Assembly (NCBI RefSeq): GCF_016863115.1
Contig: NZ_BOOG01000007.1
Location: 124,001-188,000, forward strand
Direction: 5' to 3'
Length of the DNA: 64,000 bases
Source: Sphaerimonospora thailandensis
GTDB lineage: Bacteria > Actinomycetota > Actinomycetes > Streptosporangiales > Streptosporangiaceae
Shown here: piece by piece, positions 23,820-32,519 of the stretch
How the letters are laid out: the number at the start of each line of letters is the position of its first letter
How positions within the stretch are numbered: the first letter of the stretch is position 1
Translations under genes and position numbers: made by a program
Notes under the pieces: generated by a model
Told to the model about the DNA's origin: nothing
Databases searched by the model: none
The model's input: only the letters and a program-made list of their open reading frames with translations

Positions 23820-24586
23820 CGGTCGCCGTTCGGGTCATTCCCTGTCTCGACGTCGACGGAGGCCGGGTCGTCAAAGGGGTCAACTTCGAGAACCTCCGCG
23901 ACGCCGGTGACCCGGTCGAACTGGCCCGGCGCTACGACGCCGAGGGGGCCGACGAGCTGACGTTCCTGGACATCACCGCCTCGTCCGGGGAGCGGGAGAC
24001 CATGCTGGAGGCGGTCCGCCGTACGGCCGAGCAGGTCTTCATCCCGCTGACGGTCGGCGGGGGCGTGCGCACGGTCGAGGACGTGGACCGGCTGCTGCGC
24101 GCCGGGGCCGACAAGGTCGGGATCAACACGGCCGCCATCGCCCGGCCCGAGCTGCTGACCGAGGCGTCCCGCCGGTTCGGGGCCCAGTGCATCGTGCTGT
24201 CCGTGGACGCCCGCAGGGTCGTCGACGGGCCGCCCACCCCGTCGGGGTTCGAGGTGACGACCCACGGAGGCCGCCGGGGCACGGGCATCGACGCGGTCGA
24301 GTGGGCGGCGCGGGCCGAGGAGCTCGGCGTGGGGGAGATCCTGCTCAACTCGATGGACGGCGACGGCACGAAGTCGGGATACGATCTGGAGATGATCCGG
24401 GCCGTCCGCGCCGCCGTCTCCGTGCCGGTGATCGCATCCGGCGGCGCCGGCAGCCTGGCGGACTTCCCGCCCGCGATCGAGGCCGGCGCCGACGCCGTGC
24501 TGGCGGCATCGGTGTTCCACTTCGGCCAGCTCAAGATCCAAGAGGTCAAGGACGCACTGCGGTCCGCCGGCCACCCCGTCCGCTGA
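23816..24586 (+). CDS. hisF: Imidazole glycerol phosphate synthase, cyclase subunit
   Basis: Cyclase of 256 residues that combines PRFAR with ammonia from HisH to give IGP and AICAR. Asp12 ([14 protein letters not shown]) and the Asp in SVDARR are the acid/base pair. [20 protein letters not shown] and ASGGAGS are the phosphate and substrate loops. It is the last gene of the operon; a large inverted repeat lies 21 bases downstream. Confidence 0.97.
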   Translation: MTVAVRVIPCLDVDGGRVVKGVNFENLRDAGDPVELARRYDAEGADELTFLDITASSGERETMLEAVRRTAEQVFIPLTVGGGVRTVEDVDRLLRAGADKVGINTAAIARPELLTEASRRFGAQCIVLSVDARRVVDGPPTPSGFEVTTHGGRRGTGIDAVEWAARAEELGVGEILLNSMDGDGTKSGYDLEMIRAVRAAVSVPVIASGGAGSLADFPPAIEAGADAVLAASVFHFGQLKIQEVKDALRSAGHPVR

Positions 24587-24606
24587 CCCCCTTCGCACAC
24601 CCCTTG

Positions 24607-24718
24607 CCGTGATCTTGCGATAACTCGCACGTGGGTGCCATGAGCAGGCATTTCTCGTTCCATGGTCTTGATCTGCGCAGGTCAGGAAGCCGCGTTGCGA
24701 GAATTCGCAAGATCACGG
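24607..24718. repeat. Inverted copies of a dispersed 21-bp element downstream of hisF
   Basis: CCGTGATCTTGCGA at 24607-24620 is exactly complementary to 24705-24718. The right copy (minus strand 24716-24696) is a 21-mer beginning GTGATCTTGCGA and ending TTCTCGCA. It is identical to one at 49353-49373 on the plus strand. The left copy differs at three bases. Each copy has a small internal TGCGA/TCGCA hairpin. Together they could fold into a large structure ending the his transcript. Confidence 0.75.
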
Positions 24719-24790
24719 GGGTTGGGGGGATGGAGTGGCCGGGTGATGGAGGGATGACGGGGCCGGACGCGGAACCTGCTGACGTCTCGT

Positions 24791-24832
24791 AGAGTCTGAG
24801 ATGATCACCGAATCGCCATCTCAGGAGACTCT
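24791..24832 (+). promoter_or_regulatory. Hairpin enclosing the chorismate mutase ribosome binding site
   Basis: AGAGTCTGAGATG (24791-24803) pairs with CATCTC (24817-24822) and AGACTCT (24826-24832). The only unpaired interruption is the bulge AGG at 24823-24825, which is the start of the AGGAG Shine-Dalgarno. The ATG follows at 24836. Such a structure could limit translation. Confidence 0.6.
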
Positions 24833-24835
24833 CGA

Positions 24836-25177
24836 ATGTCCGAACCCCTGGCGCAACCGGCCTCGCTCGAGGAGGTCCGCGGCCGGATCGACGAGATCGA
24901 CGCGCGGCTGACCACCCTGCTGGCGGACCGTCAGCTACTGGTCCGGGCGGCGGCGGCCTTCAAGCGGGACGAGCGAGCCGTCCGCGCACCCGACCGGGTC
25001 GAGCGCGTGGTGGCGGCCGCGCGTGAGCGGGCCGCCCGCGGCGGACTTTCCCCCGATGTCGCGGAGGCGGTGTGGCGGGCGATGATCGGCGCCTTCATCG
25101 ATTACGAACTCGCCGAGCACCGCGGTCGCCCTGATCAGGACGGCGGGCCGGCCGACATCATCCCAGCACCGAGGTGA
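24836..25177 (+). CDS. AroQ-type chorismate mutase (free-standing)
   Basis: A 113-residue all-helical chorismate mutase, converting chorismate to prephenate for Phe and Tyr. The pattern LEEVRGRIDEIDARLTTLLADR, then AAAAFKRDE with the catalytic lysine, then RVERVVAAARERAA and WRAMIGAFIDYE, is that of the AroQ fold. It is the second chorismate mutase in the window, beside the fused one at 532-1530. Its ribosome binding site lies in a hairpin. The 3' end overlaps a small convergent gene by 20 bases. Confidence 0.9.
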   Translation: MSEPLAQPASLEEVRGRIDEIDARLTTLLADRQLLVRAAAAFKRDERAVRAPDRVERVVAAARERAARGGLSPDVAEAVWRAMIGAFIDYELAEHRGRPDQDGGPADIIPAPR

Positions 25178-25319
25178 AGAACGTCGCCAATCGCGACGCA
25201 CCGGTGTTGACCGTCTCGAAGACGCCCTTCACGGCGGCCGCGGCCGCGTGCGGCTGGCTGTAGAGGTAGAAGCACACGAACGCGATGGCCGCGTACGTAA
25301 GAACCTTCTTGACCTGCAT
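25158..25319 (-). CDS. Small single-helix membrane protein, copy 1 of a tandem pair
   Basis: A 53-residue protein, MQVKKVLTYAAIAFVCFYLY at the N-terminus, forming a basic start and one hydrophobic helix. It then has the conserved SQPHAAAAAVKGVFETVNTG and a C-terminal amphipathic stretch ending FFTSVLG. ATG 25319 has GGAGG about eight bases upstream. It is clearly paralogous to the gene at 25413-25577 (shared KKVLTY, QP-AAAAVKGVF, TGA-RL, FFTS). Function unknown; the Sec-type helix without a cleavage motif suggests a membrane-anchored peptide. Confidence 0.8.
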   Translation of the reverse strand: MQVKKVLTYAAIAFVCFYLYSQPHAAAAAVKGVFETVNTGASRLATFFTSVLG

Positions 25320-25412
25320 TGGGGAGCCTCCTGCAGTCAGTTTCCCGGCTGTTTGTACCCGGCGACTGAAATGATCATAACTAGCCGCGAGGACATGAGG
25401 CTCTACCGCCCC

Positions 25413-25577
25413 TCATTTCGCAACGAGAGAGGTGAAGAACGCCCCGAGGCGCTCGGCTCCCGTGGTGATGCCGCCGAACACGCCCTTCACCGCCGCGGCG
25501 GCATTGGCCGGCTGGGTGAACAGATAGAAGATCACAAAGGCGACGGCCAGGTAGGTCAGCACTTTCTTGGTGTTCAT
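25413..25577 (-). CDS. Small single-helix membrane protein, copy 2 of a tandem pair
   Basis: A 54-residue paralogue of the gene at 25158-25319. It has the same layout: MNTKKVLTYLAVAFVIFYLF helix, TQPANAAAAVKGVFGG, then TGAERLGAFFTSLVAK. ATG 25577 has GGAG eight bases upstream. A longer frame from 25619 lacks support. Both copies point the same way, 93 bases apart, which implies a local duplication. An inverted repeat (GGCTCCA/TGGAGCC) lies just upstream. I do not recognise a named family. Confidence 0.82.
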   Translation of the reverse strand: MNTKKVLTYLAVAFVIFYLFTQPANAAAAVKGVFGGITTGAERLGAFFTSLVAK

Positions 25578-25675
25578 CCGGGGCTCCAACCATGATGCGT
25601 TGACCACATGCTGCCTCATGGAGCCAGGGCGATGTGGCTGATTCGCCTACCCGTGCGCGCGTGTCGGGTGAGTCG

Positions 25676-26323
25676 TCACATACCGAAACGGGTCCGCCGC
25701 AGGAGGTCCACCGCGGCGGCGTCGCCCGAGTAGGAGACCTCGGCATGCTCGCCGCGCCCGAAGGCGAACAGCGTGAGCTCGGCCGGCTCCCCGCTGACGA
25801 CCACGGCGGGCTCGGCCCGCCTGCCCGCCGTCTTCTCCCCGTTCGTCCGGCCCTCACTCGTCCGGTGCAGCACGACGCCGACGGGGGAGCGGCGCAGCAG
25901 CAGCCGGGCGCCGGAGCGCAGCCGCTTCCACAGCAGGTCCTGCAGGTCCGCCGGGAGCGTGCGCCGCGTCCATCCGGGCTGGGCGCGGCGGACGTCCTCG
26001 TGGTGGATGAACAGCTCCACCGTGCCGATCAGCTCGTCGAGGCCGGGCAACCCGTACGGGGACCACGCCGGCGGCCCCTGCCGTACGAGATCGACGAGCT
26101 CGGGGTAGGGGTGCCGGGACGTGAGCCGTTCCTGTACGGATCGGGTGTAATCGGACAGGAACCGGATCGCGATGCCCGGAACGGCGTCGAGACGGCGCTC
26201 GCGGAGCGCGAGATGGGCGGCGAGGTCCTCGGTGGTCCAGCCCTCGCACAGCGTAGGGGCGCCGGGGCCGAGCCGGTCCAGCAGTTCGCAGAGCGCGGCG
26301 CGCTCCCGTCGGGCATGCGTCAC
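25676..26323 (-). CDS. TIGR03085-family protein (DinB/mycothiol-dependent isomerase-like fold)
   Basis: A 215-residue protein of the TIGR03085 family, related to the four-helix DinB_2/maleylpyruvate-isomerase N-terminal fold. The opening RAALCELLDRLGPGAPTLCEGW and DLAAHLALRERR, then ELFIHHEDVRR, supply the histidines that bind metal in this superfamily. No substrate is known for the family. GTG start at 26321-26323. Confidence 0.82.
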   Translation of the reverse strand: MTHARRERAALCELLDRLGPGAPTLCEGWTTEDLAAHLALRERRLDAVPGIAIRFLSDYTRSVQERLTSRHPYPELVDLVRQGPPAWSPYGLPGLDELIGTVELFIHHEDVRRAQPGWTRRTLPADLQDLLWKRLRSGARLLLRRSPVGVVLHRTSEGRTNGEKTAGRRAEPAVVVSGEPAELTLFAFGRGEHAEVSYSGDAAAVDLLRRTRFGM

Positions 26324-26507
26324 GCGATCAGCCTAACTCTCCGCCGGAATAACCGATTGATCGCCGTGATTGGGAGGGACTAGGACCAAGGGCTGGGCGC
26401 CTGTCCGGCTGAGGGCCGATCCGCACACCGTCCCCGCGTGTGTAACGTCCCCTCCGTGGGCGCGTGAGCGCCCGGGTCTTTCCCCCGATCGAGAGGAAGC
26501 ACGCCGC

Positions 26508-28400
26508 GTGACCGCAGAGTCCACAGAGTCCGAGGAGTCGAGAGCGTCGGCCCGCTCTGTCATGCTCCAGGGCCTTCGGGTGATCTGGGTGGCCGTCAGG
26601 GCGGAGCCGGGCGTGTTCACCGGCGCGGTTCTCGCCAGCGCGCTGTACGGTGCGATGACCGTGGCCTCCTCCTGGGCGCTGGGCTGGGCGACCGACCACG
26701 CCGTGCTGCCCGCGTTCGGCGGGGATGGCGGTGACGGCGGTGACGGCGGAGGGGCGGCCACGGGAGCGCTGCTTCTCGCCGCACTGTTCATCGTCGGCGT
26801 GGCCGTGTTCAAGGCGGCCGGCGTCATGGGACGGCGCATCCTCGCCGGGATCATGCAGTACCGCATGCAGGCGCGTTCCAGGCGTGAGGTGACCCGGCAG
26901 TACCTGCGGCTGCCGCTCTCCTGGCACCACAGGCATCCCACCGGTCAACTCCTGTCCAACGCCAACTCCGACGTGGAGGCGGCCTGGGGCCCGCTGGCGC
27001 CGCTGCCCATGGCCGTCGGAGTGATTGTGATGCTCGTGACGGCCGCCGTGGCGATCGTGCTCGTCGACCCCGTCCTCGCGCTCGTCGGATTCCTGATCTT
27101 CCCTGCGGTCGCCCTGCTCAACCTGGTCTACCAGCGCAGGCTGTCCCCGCTGGCGATGCGGGCCCAGCAGCTCAGGGCCGAGGTGAGCGAGGTCGCGCAC
27201 GAGAGCTTCGACGGGGCGCTGGTGGTCAAGACGCTCGGTCGGGAGGACGCCGAGACCACGCGCTTCCAGGCGCGGGCCGACGAGTTGCGCGACGCGAACA
27301 TCGCCGTCGGGCGGGTGCGCGGACTGTTCGACCCACTGCTGGAGGCGCTGCCCACACTCGGCGTGCTCGCCGTGCTGCTCGTCGGCGCGGCCCGCCTGAA
27401 GGCCGGCAGCGTGGCCACCGGCGACCTGGTCCAGGTGGCCTACCTCTTCACGCTGCTCGCCTGGCCGATCCGCGCGCTCGGCTGGGTGCTGGCCGAGCTG
27501 CCACGTAGTGTCGTCGGCTGGAGCCGGGTGCGCGAGGTGCTCGACGCCACCGGTTCCATGACGTACGGCGCGGCCGCGCTCGACGGCGACGGTCCCGCAC
27601 GGGTGACGGCCGAGAACGTGCGGTACGGCTACGACCCCGCCTCGCCCGTGCTGAAGGGCGTGTCCTTCCGGATCGAGCCGGGGCGTACGACAGCCGTCGT
27701 CGGGCAGACCGGTTCGGGCAAGTCCACGCTCACCCAGCTCCTGGCCCGCCTGATCGACCCCGACCACGGCGCGATGCGGATCGACGGGACCGACCTGCGC
27801 GAGGTGGCCAGGGGCGGGGTGAGCGGCGCGGTGGCGCTGGTCCCCCAGCAGACGTTCCTCTTCGACGACACCGTGCGCGGCAACATCACGCTCGGCCTCG
27901 ACGTGCCGGACGAGAAGATCTGGGCGGCGCTGCGGCTGGCCCAGGCCGAGGGGTTCGTCAGCGCGTTGCCGTCCGGGCTGGACACCCGTGTCGGCGAGCG
28001 CGGCGCGACGCTCTCCGGCGGCCAGCGGCAGCGTCTCGCGCTGGCCCGGGCGCTCGTACGGGAGCCGCGGCTGCTCATCCTCGACGACGCCACCTCCAGC
28101 GTGGACCCTCAGGTCGAGAAGCGGATCCTGCACGGCCTGCGGGAGGAGTCGGCCGAGTCGACCGTGGTCGTGGTCGCGTACCGGATGGCGACGATCGCGC
28201 TGGCCGACGAGGTCGCCTACCTGGAACACGGCACGGTGGCCGATCACGGGCCGCACGATGAACTGCTGGCACGGTGCGAGGGCTACCGCGCGCTGGTGAC
28301 GGCCTACCAGCGCGAGGAGGCCGAACGGTCCGCGCTCGACGAAGCCGTCGCTGAGGCCGTCGACGAGGCCGTCGACACTGACGAGGAGGTTGTGGCGTGA
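26508..28400 (+). CDS. ABC exporter half-transporter with degenerate ATPase site (subunit 1)
   Basis: A 630-residue transmembrane-ATPase fusion: six helices in the first ~330 residues, then an ATPase domain with Walker A VVGQTGSGKST and signature LSGGQRQR. The Walker B aspartate is followed by Asp rather than the catalytic Glu (LLILDDATSSVD), and the switch histidine is Tyr (VVAYRM). This is the non-hydrolytic half of a heterodimeric exporter of the TM287/288 type. Start GTG 26508 follows a GAGAGGAAG site. The stop overlaps the partner gene in GTGA. Substrate unknown; an acidic C-terminal tail is present. Confidence 0.92.
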   Translation: MTAESTESEESRASARSVMLQGLRVIWVAVRAEPGVFTGAVLASALYGAMTVASSWALGWATDHAVLPAFGGDGGDGGDGGGAATGALLLAALFIVGVAVFKAAGVMGRRILAGIMQYRMQARSRREVTRQYLRLPLSWHHRHPTGQLLSNANSDVEAAWGPLAPLPMAVGVIVMLVTAAVAIVLVDPVLALVGFLIFPAVALLNLVYQRRLSPLAMRAQQLRAEVSEVAHESFDGALVVKTLGREDAETTRFQARADELRDANIAVGRVRGLFDPLLEALPTLGVLAVLLVGAARLKAGSVATGDLVQVAYLFTLLAWPIRALGWVLAELPRSVVGWSRVREVLDATGSMTYGAAALDGDGPARVTAENVRYGYDPASPVLKGVSFRIEPGRTTAVVGQTGSGKSTLTQLLARLIDPDHGAMRIDGTDLREVARGGVSGAVALVPQQTFLFDDTVRGNITLGLDVPDEKIWAALRLAQAEGFVSALPSGLDTRVGERGATLSGGQRQRLALARALVREPRLLILDDATSSVDPQVEKRILHGLREESAESTVVVVAYRMATIALADEVAYLEHGTVADHGPHDELLARCEGYRALVTAYQREEAERSALDEAVAEAVDEAVDTDEEVVA

Positions 28401-30190
28401 CCGCCGTGGATGAGACCGGAGGGGAGACCCTGCGGGCGGCCGAGCGGACCGCGGTGGAGACCATCCGCCATGGCCTGCGCCTGTCGCCGGAGTTCCGGCG
28501 CGGGCTGGCCGGGACCCTGGCGCTGGCCGTGCTGGCCACGATCGGGAAGATCATCGTGCCGGTCGCGGTCCAGCAGGTGATCGACCGGGGGCTGCGCGGC
28601 GGAACGCCCGACGTGCCGTTCATCAGGAACGCCGTCCTCCTGTGCGCGCTGGCCGTACTGCTGACCGCGCTGTGCGGCTACCTGATGAACGTCAGGCTCT
28701 ACCGATCCACCGAGTCGGGGCTGGCCACGCTGCGCGGCAAGGGTTTCCGCCACGTGCACGACCTTTCCGTGCTGACGCAGAACACCGAGCGGCGCGGGGC
28801 CCTGGTGTCGCGGGTGACCGGTGACGTCGACCAGATCAGCGCGTTCATGCAGTGGGGCGGCCTGACAGTCATCATCGCGCTCGGGCAGCTCGTCGTCGCG
28901 ACCGTGCTGATGGCCGTCTACTCCTGGCAGCTCACGCTGCTGGTCTGGGTGTGCTTCCTGCCGGTGATGTTCGCACTGCCCAGGTTCCAGCGCATGGTCT
29001 CGCGGGCGTACACGAAGGTGCGTGAGCGGGCCGGCGACGTCCTGGCCGCCGTGAGCGAGTCGGTCGTCGGCAGCGCCGTCATCCGGGCGTACGGCTCGGA
29101 GGACCGTACGGCCGAGCGGATCGACAGGGCGGTGAACGGCCAGCGCAGGGCGCAGACCCGGGCTCAGATGATCATCGGGTTCACGTTCCCGACCACGGAA
29201 CTGGTCGCGGCCGTCGCCATCGCCGCGGTGATCATCCTCGGCGTCCACCTGGGCGTGGCCGGTTCGATCACGCAGGGGCGGCTCATCGCGTTCCTGTTCC
29301 TGATCACGCTGTTCATCAGCCCGCTGCAGACCGCGACCGAGGTGCTGAACGAGGCGCAGAACGCGATCGCGGGATGGCGGCGGGTCCTGGGCGTGCTCGA
29401 CACGCCGGCCGACGTGGCCGACCCCGCCGACGGCGTGACGCTCCCGCGCGGCCCGATCTCGGTCGCCTTCGAGCGCGTCGGTTTCGCCTATCCCGGCGGA
29501 CCGCCCGTGCTGCACGACGTCTCGGTGGAGCTCACGCCGGGTACGCGGATGGCGGTCGTCGGGGAGACCGGCTCGGGCAAGACGACGTTCGCCAAGCTGC
29601 TCACCCGGCTCATGGACCCCACATCGGGCCGCATCCTCGTCGACGGCGTCGACCTGCGCGAGGTCAGGTTCTCCTCACTGAGGGAGCGGATCGTCATGGT
29701 GCCGCAGGACGGCTTCCTGTTCGACGCGTCGCTGGCCGACAACATCCGGTTCGGCCGGCCGTCGGCGTCGGACGAGGAGATCAGGCTCGCCCTGACCGAA
29801 CTCGGCCTGGCCGACTGGCTCGAGGGCCTCCCGGCCGGTCTGGGCACCCCGGTGGGGCAGCGCGGCGAGTCGCTGTCGGCGGGGGAGCGGCAGCTCGTCG
29901 CGCTCGCCCGCGCCTACCTCGCCGATCCCGACCTGCTGCTGCTCGACGAGGCGACCTCGGCCGTGGACCCCGCCACCGAGGTACGGCTCGCGCGGGCGCT
30001 CGACGGGGTCACCCGGGGTCGGACCGCCGTGTCGATCGCGCACCGGCTGTCCACCGCCGAGGCGGCCGACGAGGTCCTGGTGTTCCAGCACGGCCGGATC
30101 GTTCAACGCGGCCCGCATGCCGAGCTGGTCGAGCAGGACGGCGTCTACGCCGACCTCCACGCCTCCTGGGCCTCCGCCATCGGCTCCTGA
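28397..30190 (+). CDS. ABC exporter half-transporter with consensus ATPase site (subunit 2)
   Basis: A 597-residue partner of the preceding gene. Walker A is [11 protein letters not shown] and Walker B is followed by the catalytic Glu ([12 protein letters not shown]). The switch histidine is present (SIAHRLST). The signature reads LSAGERQ. With the degenerate first subunit it should form an asymmetric exporter in which only one composite site hydrolyses ATP well. GTGA coupling at 28397-28400. Confidence 0.93.
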   Translation: MTAVDETGGETLRAAERTAVETIRHGLRLSPEFRRGLAGTLALAVLATIGKIIVPVAVQQVIDRGLRGGTPDVPFIRNAVLLCALAVLLTALCGYLMNVRLYRSTESGLATLRGKGFRHVHDLSVLTQNTERRGALVSRVTGDVDQISAFMQWGGLTVIIALGQLVVATVLMAVYSWQLTLLVWVCFLPVMFALPRFQRMVSRAYTKVRERAGDVLAAVSESVVGSAVIRAYGSEDRTAERIDRAVNGQRRAQTRAQMIIGFTFPTTELVAAVAIAAVIILGVHLGVAGSITQGRLIAFLFLITLFISPLQTATEVLNEAQNAIAGWRRVLGVLDTPADVADPADGVTLPRGPISVAFERVGFAYPGGPPVLHDVSVELTPGTRMAVVGETGSGKTTFAKLLTRLMDPTSGRILVDGVDLREVRFSSLRERIVMVPQDGFLFDASLADNIRFGRPSASDEEIRLALTELGLADWLEGLPAGLGTPVGQRGESLSAGERQLVALARAYLADPDLLLLDEATSAVDPATEVRLARALDGVTRGRTAVSIAHRLSTAEAADEVLVFQHGRIVQRGPHAELVEQDGVYADLHASWASAIGS

Positions 30191-30252
30191 TCCCCGTACG
30201 CGCCGTCCCCCGGCGTGGTGGGACGGTCGGCCGGCTGCGGCAGAATTGGCCC

Positions 30253-30633
30253 ATGGCCCTCGACCCGAAGATCGCCGAACGGCTCAAGCGCACGCCCGAC
30301 GGGCTGGTGCCCGCCATCGTCCAGCAGCACGACACCGGCGAGGTGCTCATGCTCGCCTGGATGGACGACGAGGCGCTGCACCGTACGCTCACGACGGGCC
30401 GGGCGACCTACTGGTCGCGCAGCCGGGGCGAATACTGGGTGAAGGGCGACACCTCAGGGCACGTCCAGTGGGTCAGGCATGTGGCGCTCGACTGCGACGG
30501 CGACACGATCCTGCTCAAGGTCGACCAGGTGGGGGCCGCCTGCCATACCGGCGACCGCACGTGCTTCGATGCCGATGTGCTCAAGTCGACCATGCCCGCG
30601 GTGAACGCTCCCGGCCCGGACCCGAGCACGTGA
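30253..30633 (+). CDS. hisI: Phosphoribosyl-AMP cyclohydrolase
   Basis: Zinc enzyme of 126 residues that opens the purine ring of phosphoribosyl-AMP. It has [11 protein letters not shown], the [18 protein letters not shown] segment, and the cysteines of [13 protein letters not shown] and [10 protein letters not shown] that bind Zn and Mg. It is monofunctional; the hisE partner is not in this window. It sits 5.7 kb from the his operon, at the head of a group leading to trpC-trpB-trpA. The stop overlaps the next start. Confidence 0.96.
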   Translation: MALDPKIAERLKRTPDGLVPAIVQQHDTGEVLMLAWMDDEALHRTLTTGRATYWSRSRGEYWVKGDTSGHVQWVRHVALDCDGDTILLKVDQVGAACHTGDRTCFDADVLKSTMPAVNAPGPDPST

Positions 30634-31253
30634 CGGGTTCCGACACGGCGGCGGCCCGTACGGCCCGGCGCTCACTGGTGATCTGGCTCGCCGTCTGCGC
30701 GGCGGGCGCCGGCCTCGTGCTGCTGGCGGCCGGCCGCACCTGGGTCACGGCCGTGTACGGCTCGGAACTCGGCCAGATCGGCTCGGGCAGGGTCGACCTC
30801 ACCGGAGGCGATCTCGTGGCCTGGCTCACACCCGCCGCCCCGGCGGCGCTCGCGGCCACGGTGGCCGTGCTCGCGACCCGCGGCCTCGCCCGGCGGGTGA
30901 TCGGCGTGACGATCGCCCTCTTCGGTGTCGCGATCGCCGCCGCCGCCTGGGAAGGGACCCGGGAGCAGACGATCGCCGACGCGGCCCGTGAGCACATCAC
31001 GACGGCCCTGGTGTCCACCGGTTCCTACGCCATCGAGGGGCAGGCATGGCCGGCGGTCGCGGCGGCGGGCGGGCTCATCCTGGTGGCCGGGGGAGTGGCG
31101 ACGGCGCTCAGAGGCGGGCGCTGGCCCGGAATGTCCGGCCGGTACGACCGTCCCGGAGGCGGGAGCCGTACCGCGGCGGGCGGCGGGGGGAAGACCGGCG
31201 AGCGGGCGATGTGGGACGCCCTCGACGAGGGCATCGACCCCACGTCTTCGTGA
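30630..31253 (+). CDS. Trp-operon-associated membrane protein (TIGR02234)
   Basis: A 207-residue protein with about four helices: two pairs separated by an external loop starting RTWVTAVYG, which is typical of TIGR02234, a family normally encoded with trp genes in actinomycetes. The C-terminus is polar and Gly-rich, ending in a conserved [12 protein letters not shown]. Its role is unknown. The usual neighbour trpE is not between it and hisI here. The GTG start overlaps the hisI stop. Confidence 0.85.
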   Translation: MTGSDTAAARTARRSLVIWLAVCAAGAGLVLLAAGRTWVTAVYGSELGQIGSGRVDLTGGDLVAWLTPAAPAALAATVAVLATRGLARRVIGVTIALFGVAIAAAAWEGTREQTIADAAREHITTALVSTGSYAIEGQAWPAVAAAGGLILVAGGVATALRGGRWPGMSGRYDRPGGGSRTAAGGGGKTGERAMWDALDEGIDPTSS

Positions 31254-31473
31254 GTCTCTGACTTTCTGTGACTTTTGACTTACAGACGGGCCGCGATGTC
31301 GTATAACCGAAAAAAGCAGCCCAGCAGTGCCGTCTGGAAGTTTATGCGGGACCGGCTTTTGGGGTTCTCAACATTTAGGTCACAAGTCGCCCACAGAATG
31401 CGGTTTTATTCACGATTGCGGCTTGATGTCGCTAAACTTCCGGCCGTCCTCAATGATCGCACAGGAGCCGGCC
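31254..31473 (+). other. A/T-richer intergenic stretch with probable promoter
   Basis: Lower GC than its surroundings. It holds three close TGACTT repeats (about 31258-31280), the last being TTGACT, and a TATAAC at 31302-31307. The 21-base spacing between those hexamers is too long for a standard promoter, so which is used is unclear. A frame from 31275 exists but its product has no recognisable features and the region is better read as regulatory. Confidence 0.4.
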
Positions 31474-31560
31474 ATGGGTAACGAATATCTGCCGAGCGGC
31501 CCCGGAGACCTCGGTGTCCGGCCGCCCGGCGGCCAGTCTTCAGGCGGTTTCGCGGGCTAG
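31474..31560 (+). CDS. Possible 28-residue peptide ahead of the dispanin gene
   Basis: MGNEYLPSGPGDLGVRPPGG is followed by eight more small polar residues. AGGAG at 31463-31467 is ideally spaced before ATG 31474. The ribosome site is better than most in the window. The product is short, Gly/Pro-rich and unlike any family I know. It lies 50 bases before the dispanin gene. Confidence 0.4.
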   Translation: MGNEYLPSGPGDLGVRPPGGQSSGGFAG

Positions 31561-31610
31561 CCCCGACCCGGGTTTCACCCGATCACCCCCCTTAGAACAG
31601 GAGCTCAGCA

Positions 31611-31961
31611 ATGGCATATGACAACAACCCGGGCTACCCCCCGCCTCCGCCCGGCGCCTTCCCTCCGCCTCCGCCCGGCGGTCCCTTCGGCCCGACACCG
31701 CCCAACAACCACCTGGTCATGGCGATCGTCACCACGGTCCTGTGCTGTCTGCCGCTGGGTGTCGTGTCCATCGTCTACGCGACCCAGGTGAACTCGAAGT
31801 GGGCCGCCGGCGACTACCAGGGCGCCATGGCCGCCTCCGAGTCGGCCAAGAAGTGGTGGTTGGCCTCGCTGCTGACCGCGCTCGTGCTGTTCGTGCTCTA
31901 CATCATCTTCGTGGTCGTACTCGGCGCGATCAGCTTCAGCACCTCCGCCTCGCTGGACTGA
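31611..31961 (+). CDS. CD225/dispanin-family membrane protein
   Basis: A 116-residue protein. It has a Pro/Gly-rich cytoplasmic N-terminus (GYPPPPPGAFPPPPPGG), then the CD225 core: helix MAIVTTVLCCLPLGVVSIVY, the loop ATQVNSKWAAGDYQGA with the conserved small amphipathic stretch, ASESAKKWW, and a second helix. Bacterial dispanins are of unknown function. AGGAG precedes the ATG. The stop shares a base with the next start. Confidence 0.9.
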   Translation: MAYDNNPGYPPPPPGAFPPPPPGGPFGPTPPNNHLVMAIVTTVLCCLPLGVVSIVYATQVNSKWAAGDYQGAMAASESAKKWWLASLLTALVLFVLYIIFVVVLGAISFSTSASLD

Positions 31962-32392
31962 TGACATCGAACGTCTACGCGCGGCGCGGCATGGACCGGG
32001 TGCGGTCCGTGCTCGCGCCGTTCGGCGTGGCGGCGGTCACCACGGCTGCCTTCGTCTACGTCGCATCCGTGGATCCGAACCAGCCCGGGCACTATCCCAC
32101 CTGTCCGTTCCTTTTCCTCACCGGGCTGTTCTGCCCGGGGTGCGGCACGCTGCGCGCGATGCACGCGCTGGGACACGCCGACGTGATCGCCGCGATCGGG
32201 TTGAATCCGCTCGCCGTCGCCACGGCGCCGTTCCTCGCTTTCTGGTGGGCCCGCTGGACATTGCGATCATGGCAGGGACGGCCGGCGCGGACGAGCCTCG
32301 CGCATCCCGCGTACCTGTGGGCGTTCCTCGCCGCCGTGATCGTGTTCTGGGTCGTGCGGAACCTGCCCTTCGGGCGCTTCCTCGCCCCCTGA
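31961..32392 (+). CDS. DUF2752 membrane protein
   Basis: A 143-residue protein with the DUF2752 signature [20 protein letters not shown], in which three cysteines lie beside a membrane helix, and three to four helices in all. DUF2752 genes often accompany dispanin genes in actinomycetes. Function unknown. Start ATG 31961 is coupled to the dispanin stop. Confidence 0.88.
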   Translation: MTSNVYARRGMDRVRSVLAPFGVAAVTTAAFVYVASVDPNQPGHYPTCPFLFLTGLFCPGCGTLRAMHALGHADVIAAIGLNPLAVATAPFLAFWWARWTLRSWQGRPARTSLAHPAYLWAFLAAVIVFWVVRNLPFGRFLAP

Positions 32393-32398
32393 GAGCCG

Positions 32399-32415
32399 CC
32401 CAAGGGCCCCTTGGG
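32399..32415 (+). terminator. Hairpin between DUF2752 and trpC
   Basis: CCCAAGG (32399-32405) pairs with CCTTGGG (32409-32415) seven bases after the DUF2752 stop. No T tract follows, so termination would be partial or protein-assisted. It separates the membrane-protein pair from the trp genes. Confidence 0.4.
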
Positions 32416-32519
32416 GCTTCTTGAAGGGTCCCGGAACGACCCGGTGGCCGAGCGGCGGGCCGCAGACCGATACCATCGCAGGGCAGGACAGAGCAGTCGA
32501 CCGGAGGGACCCTTACGCC

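Noticed and set aside
31275-31481. 68-codon frame downstream of the Trp-associated membrane protein
   Set aside because: No Shine-Dalgarno, no recognisable features, and it occupies an A/T-rich regulatory-looking stretch.
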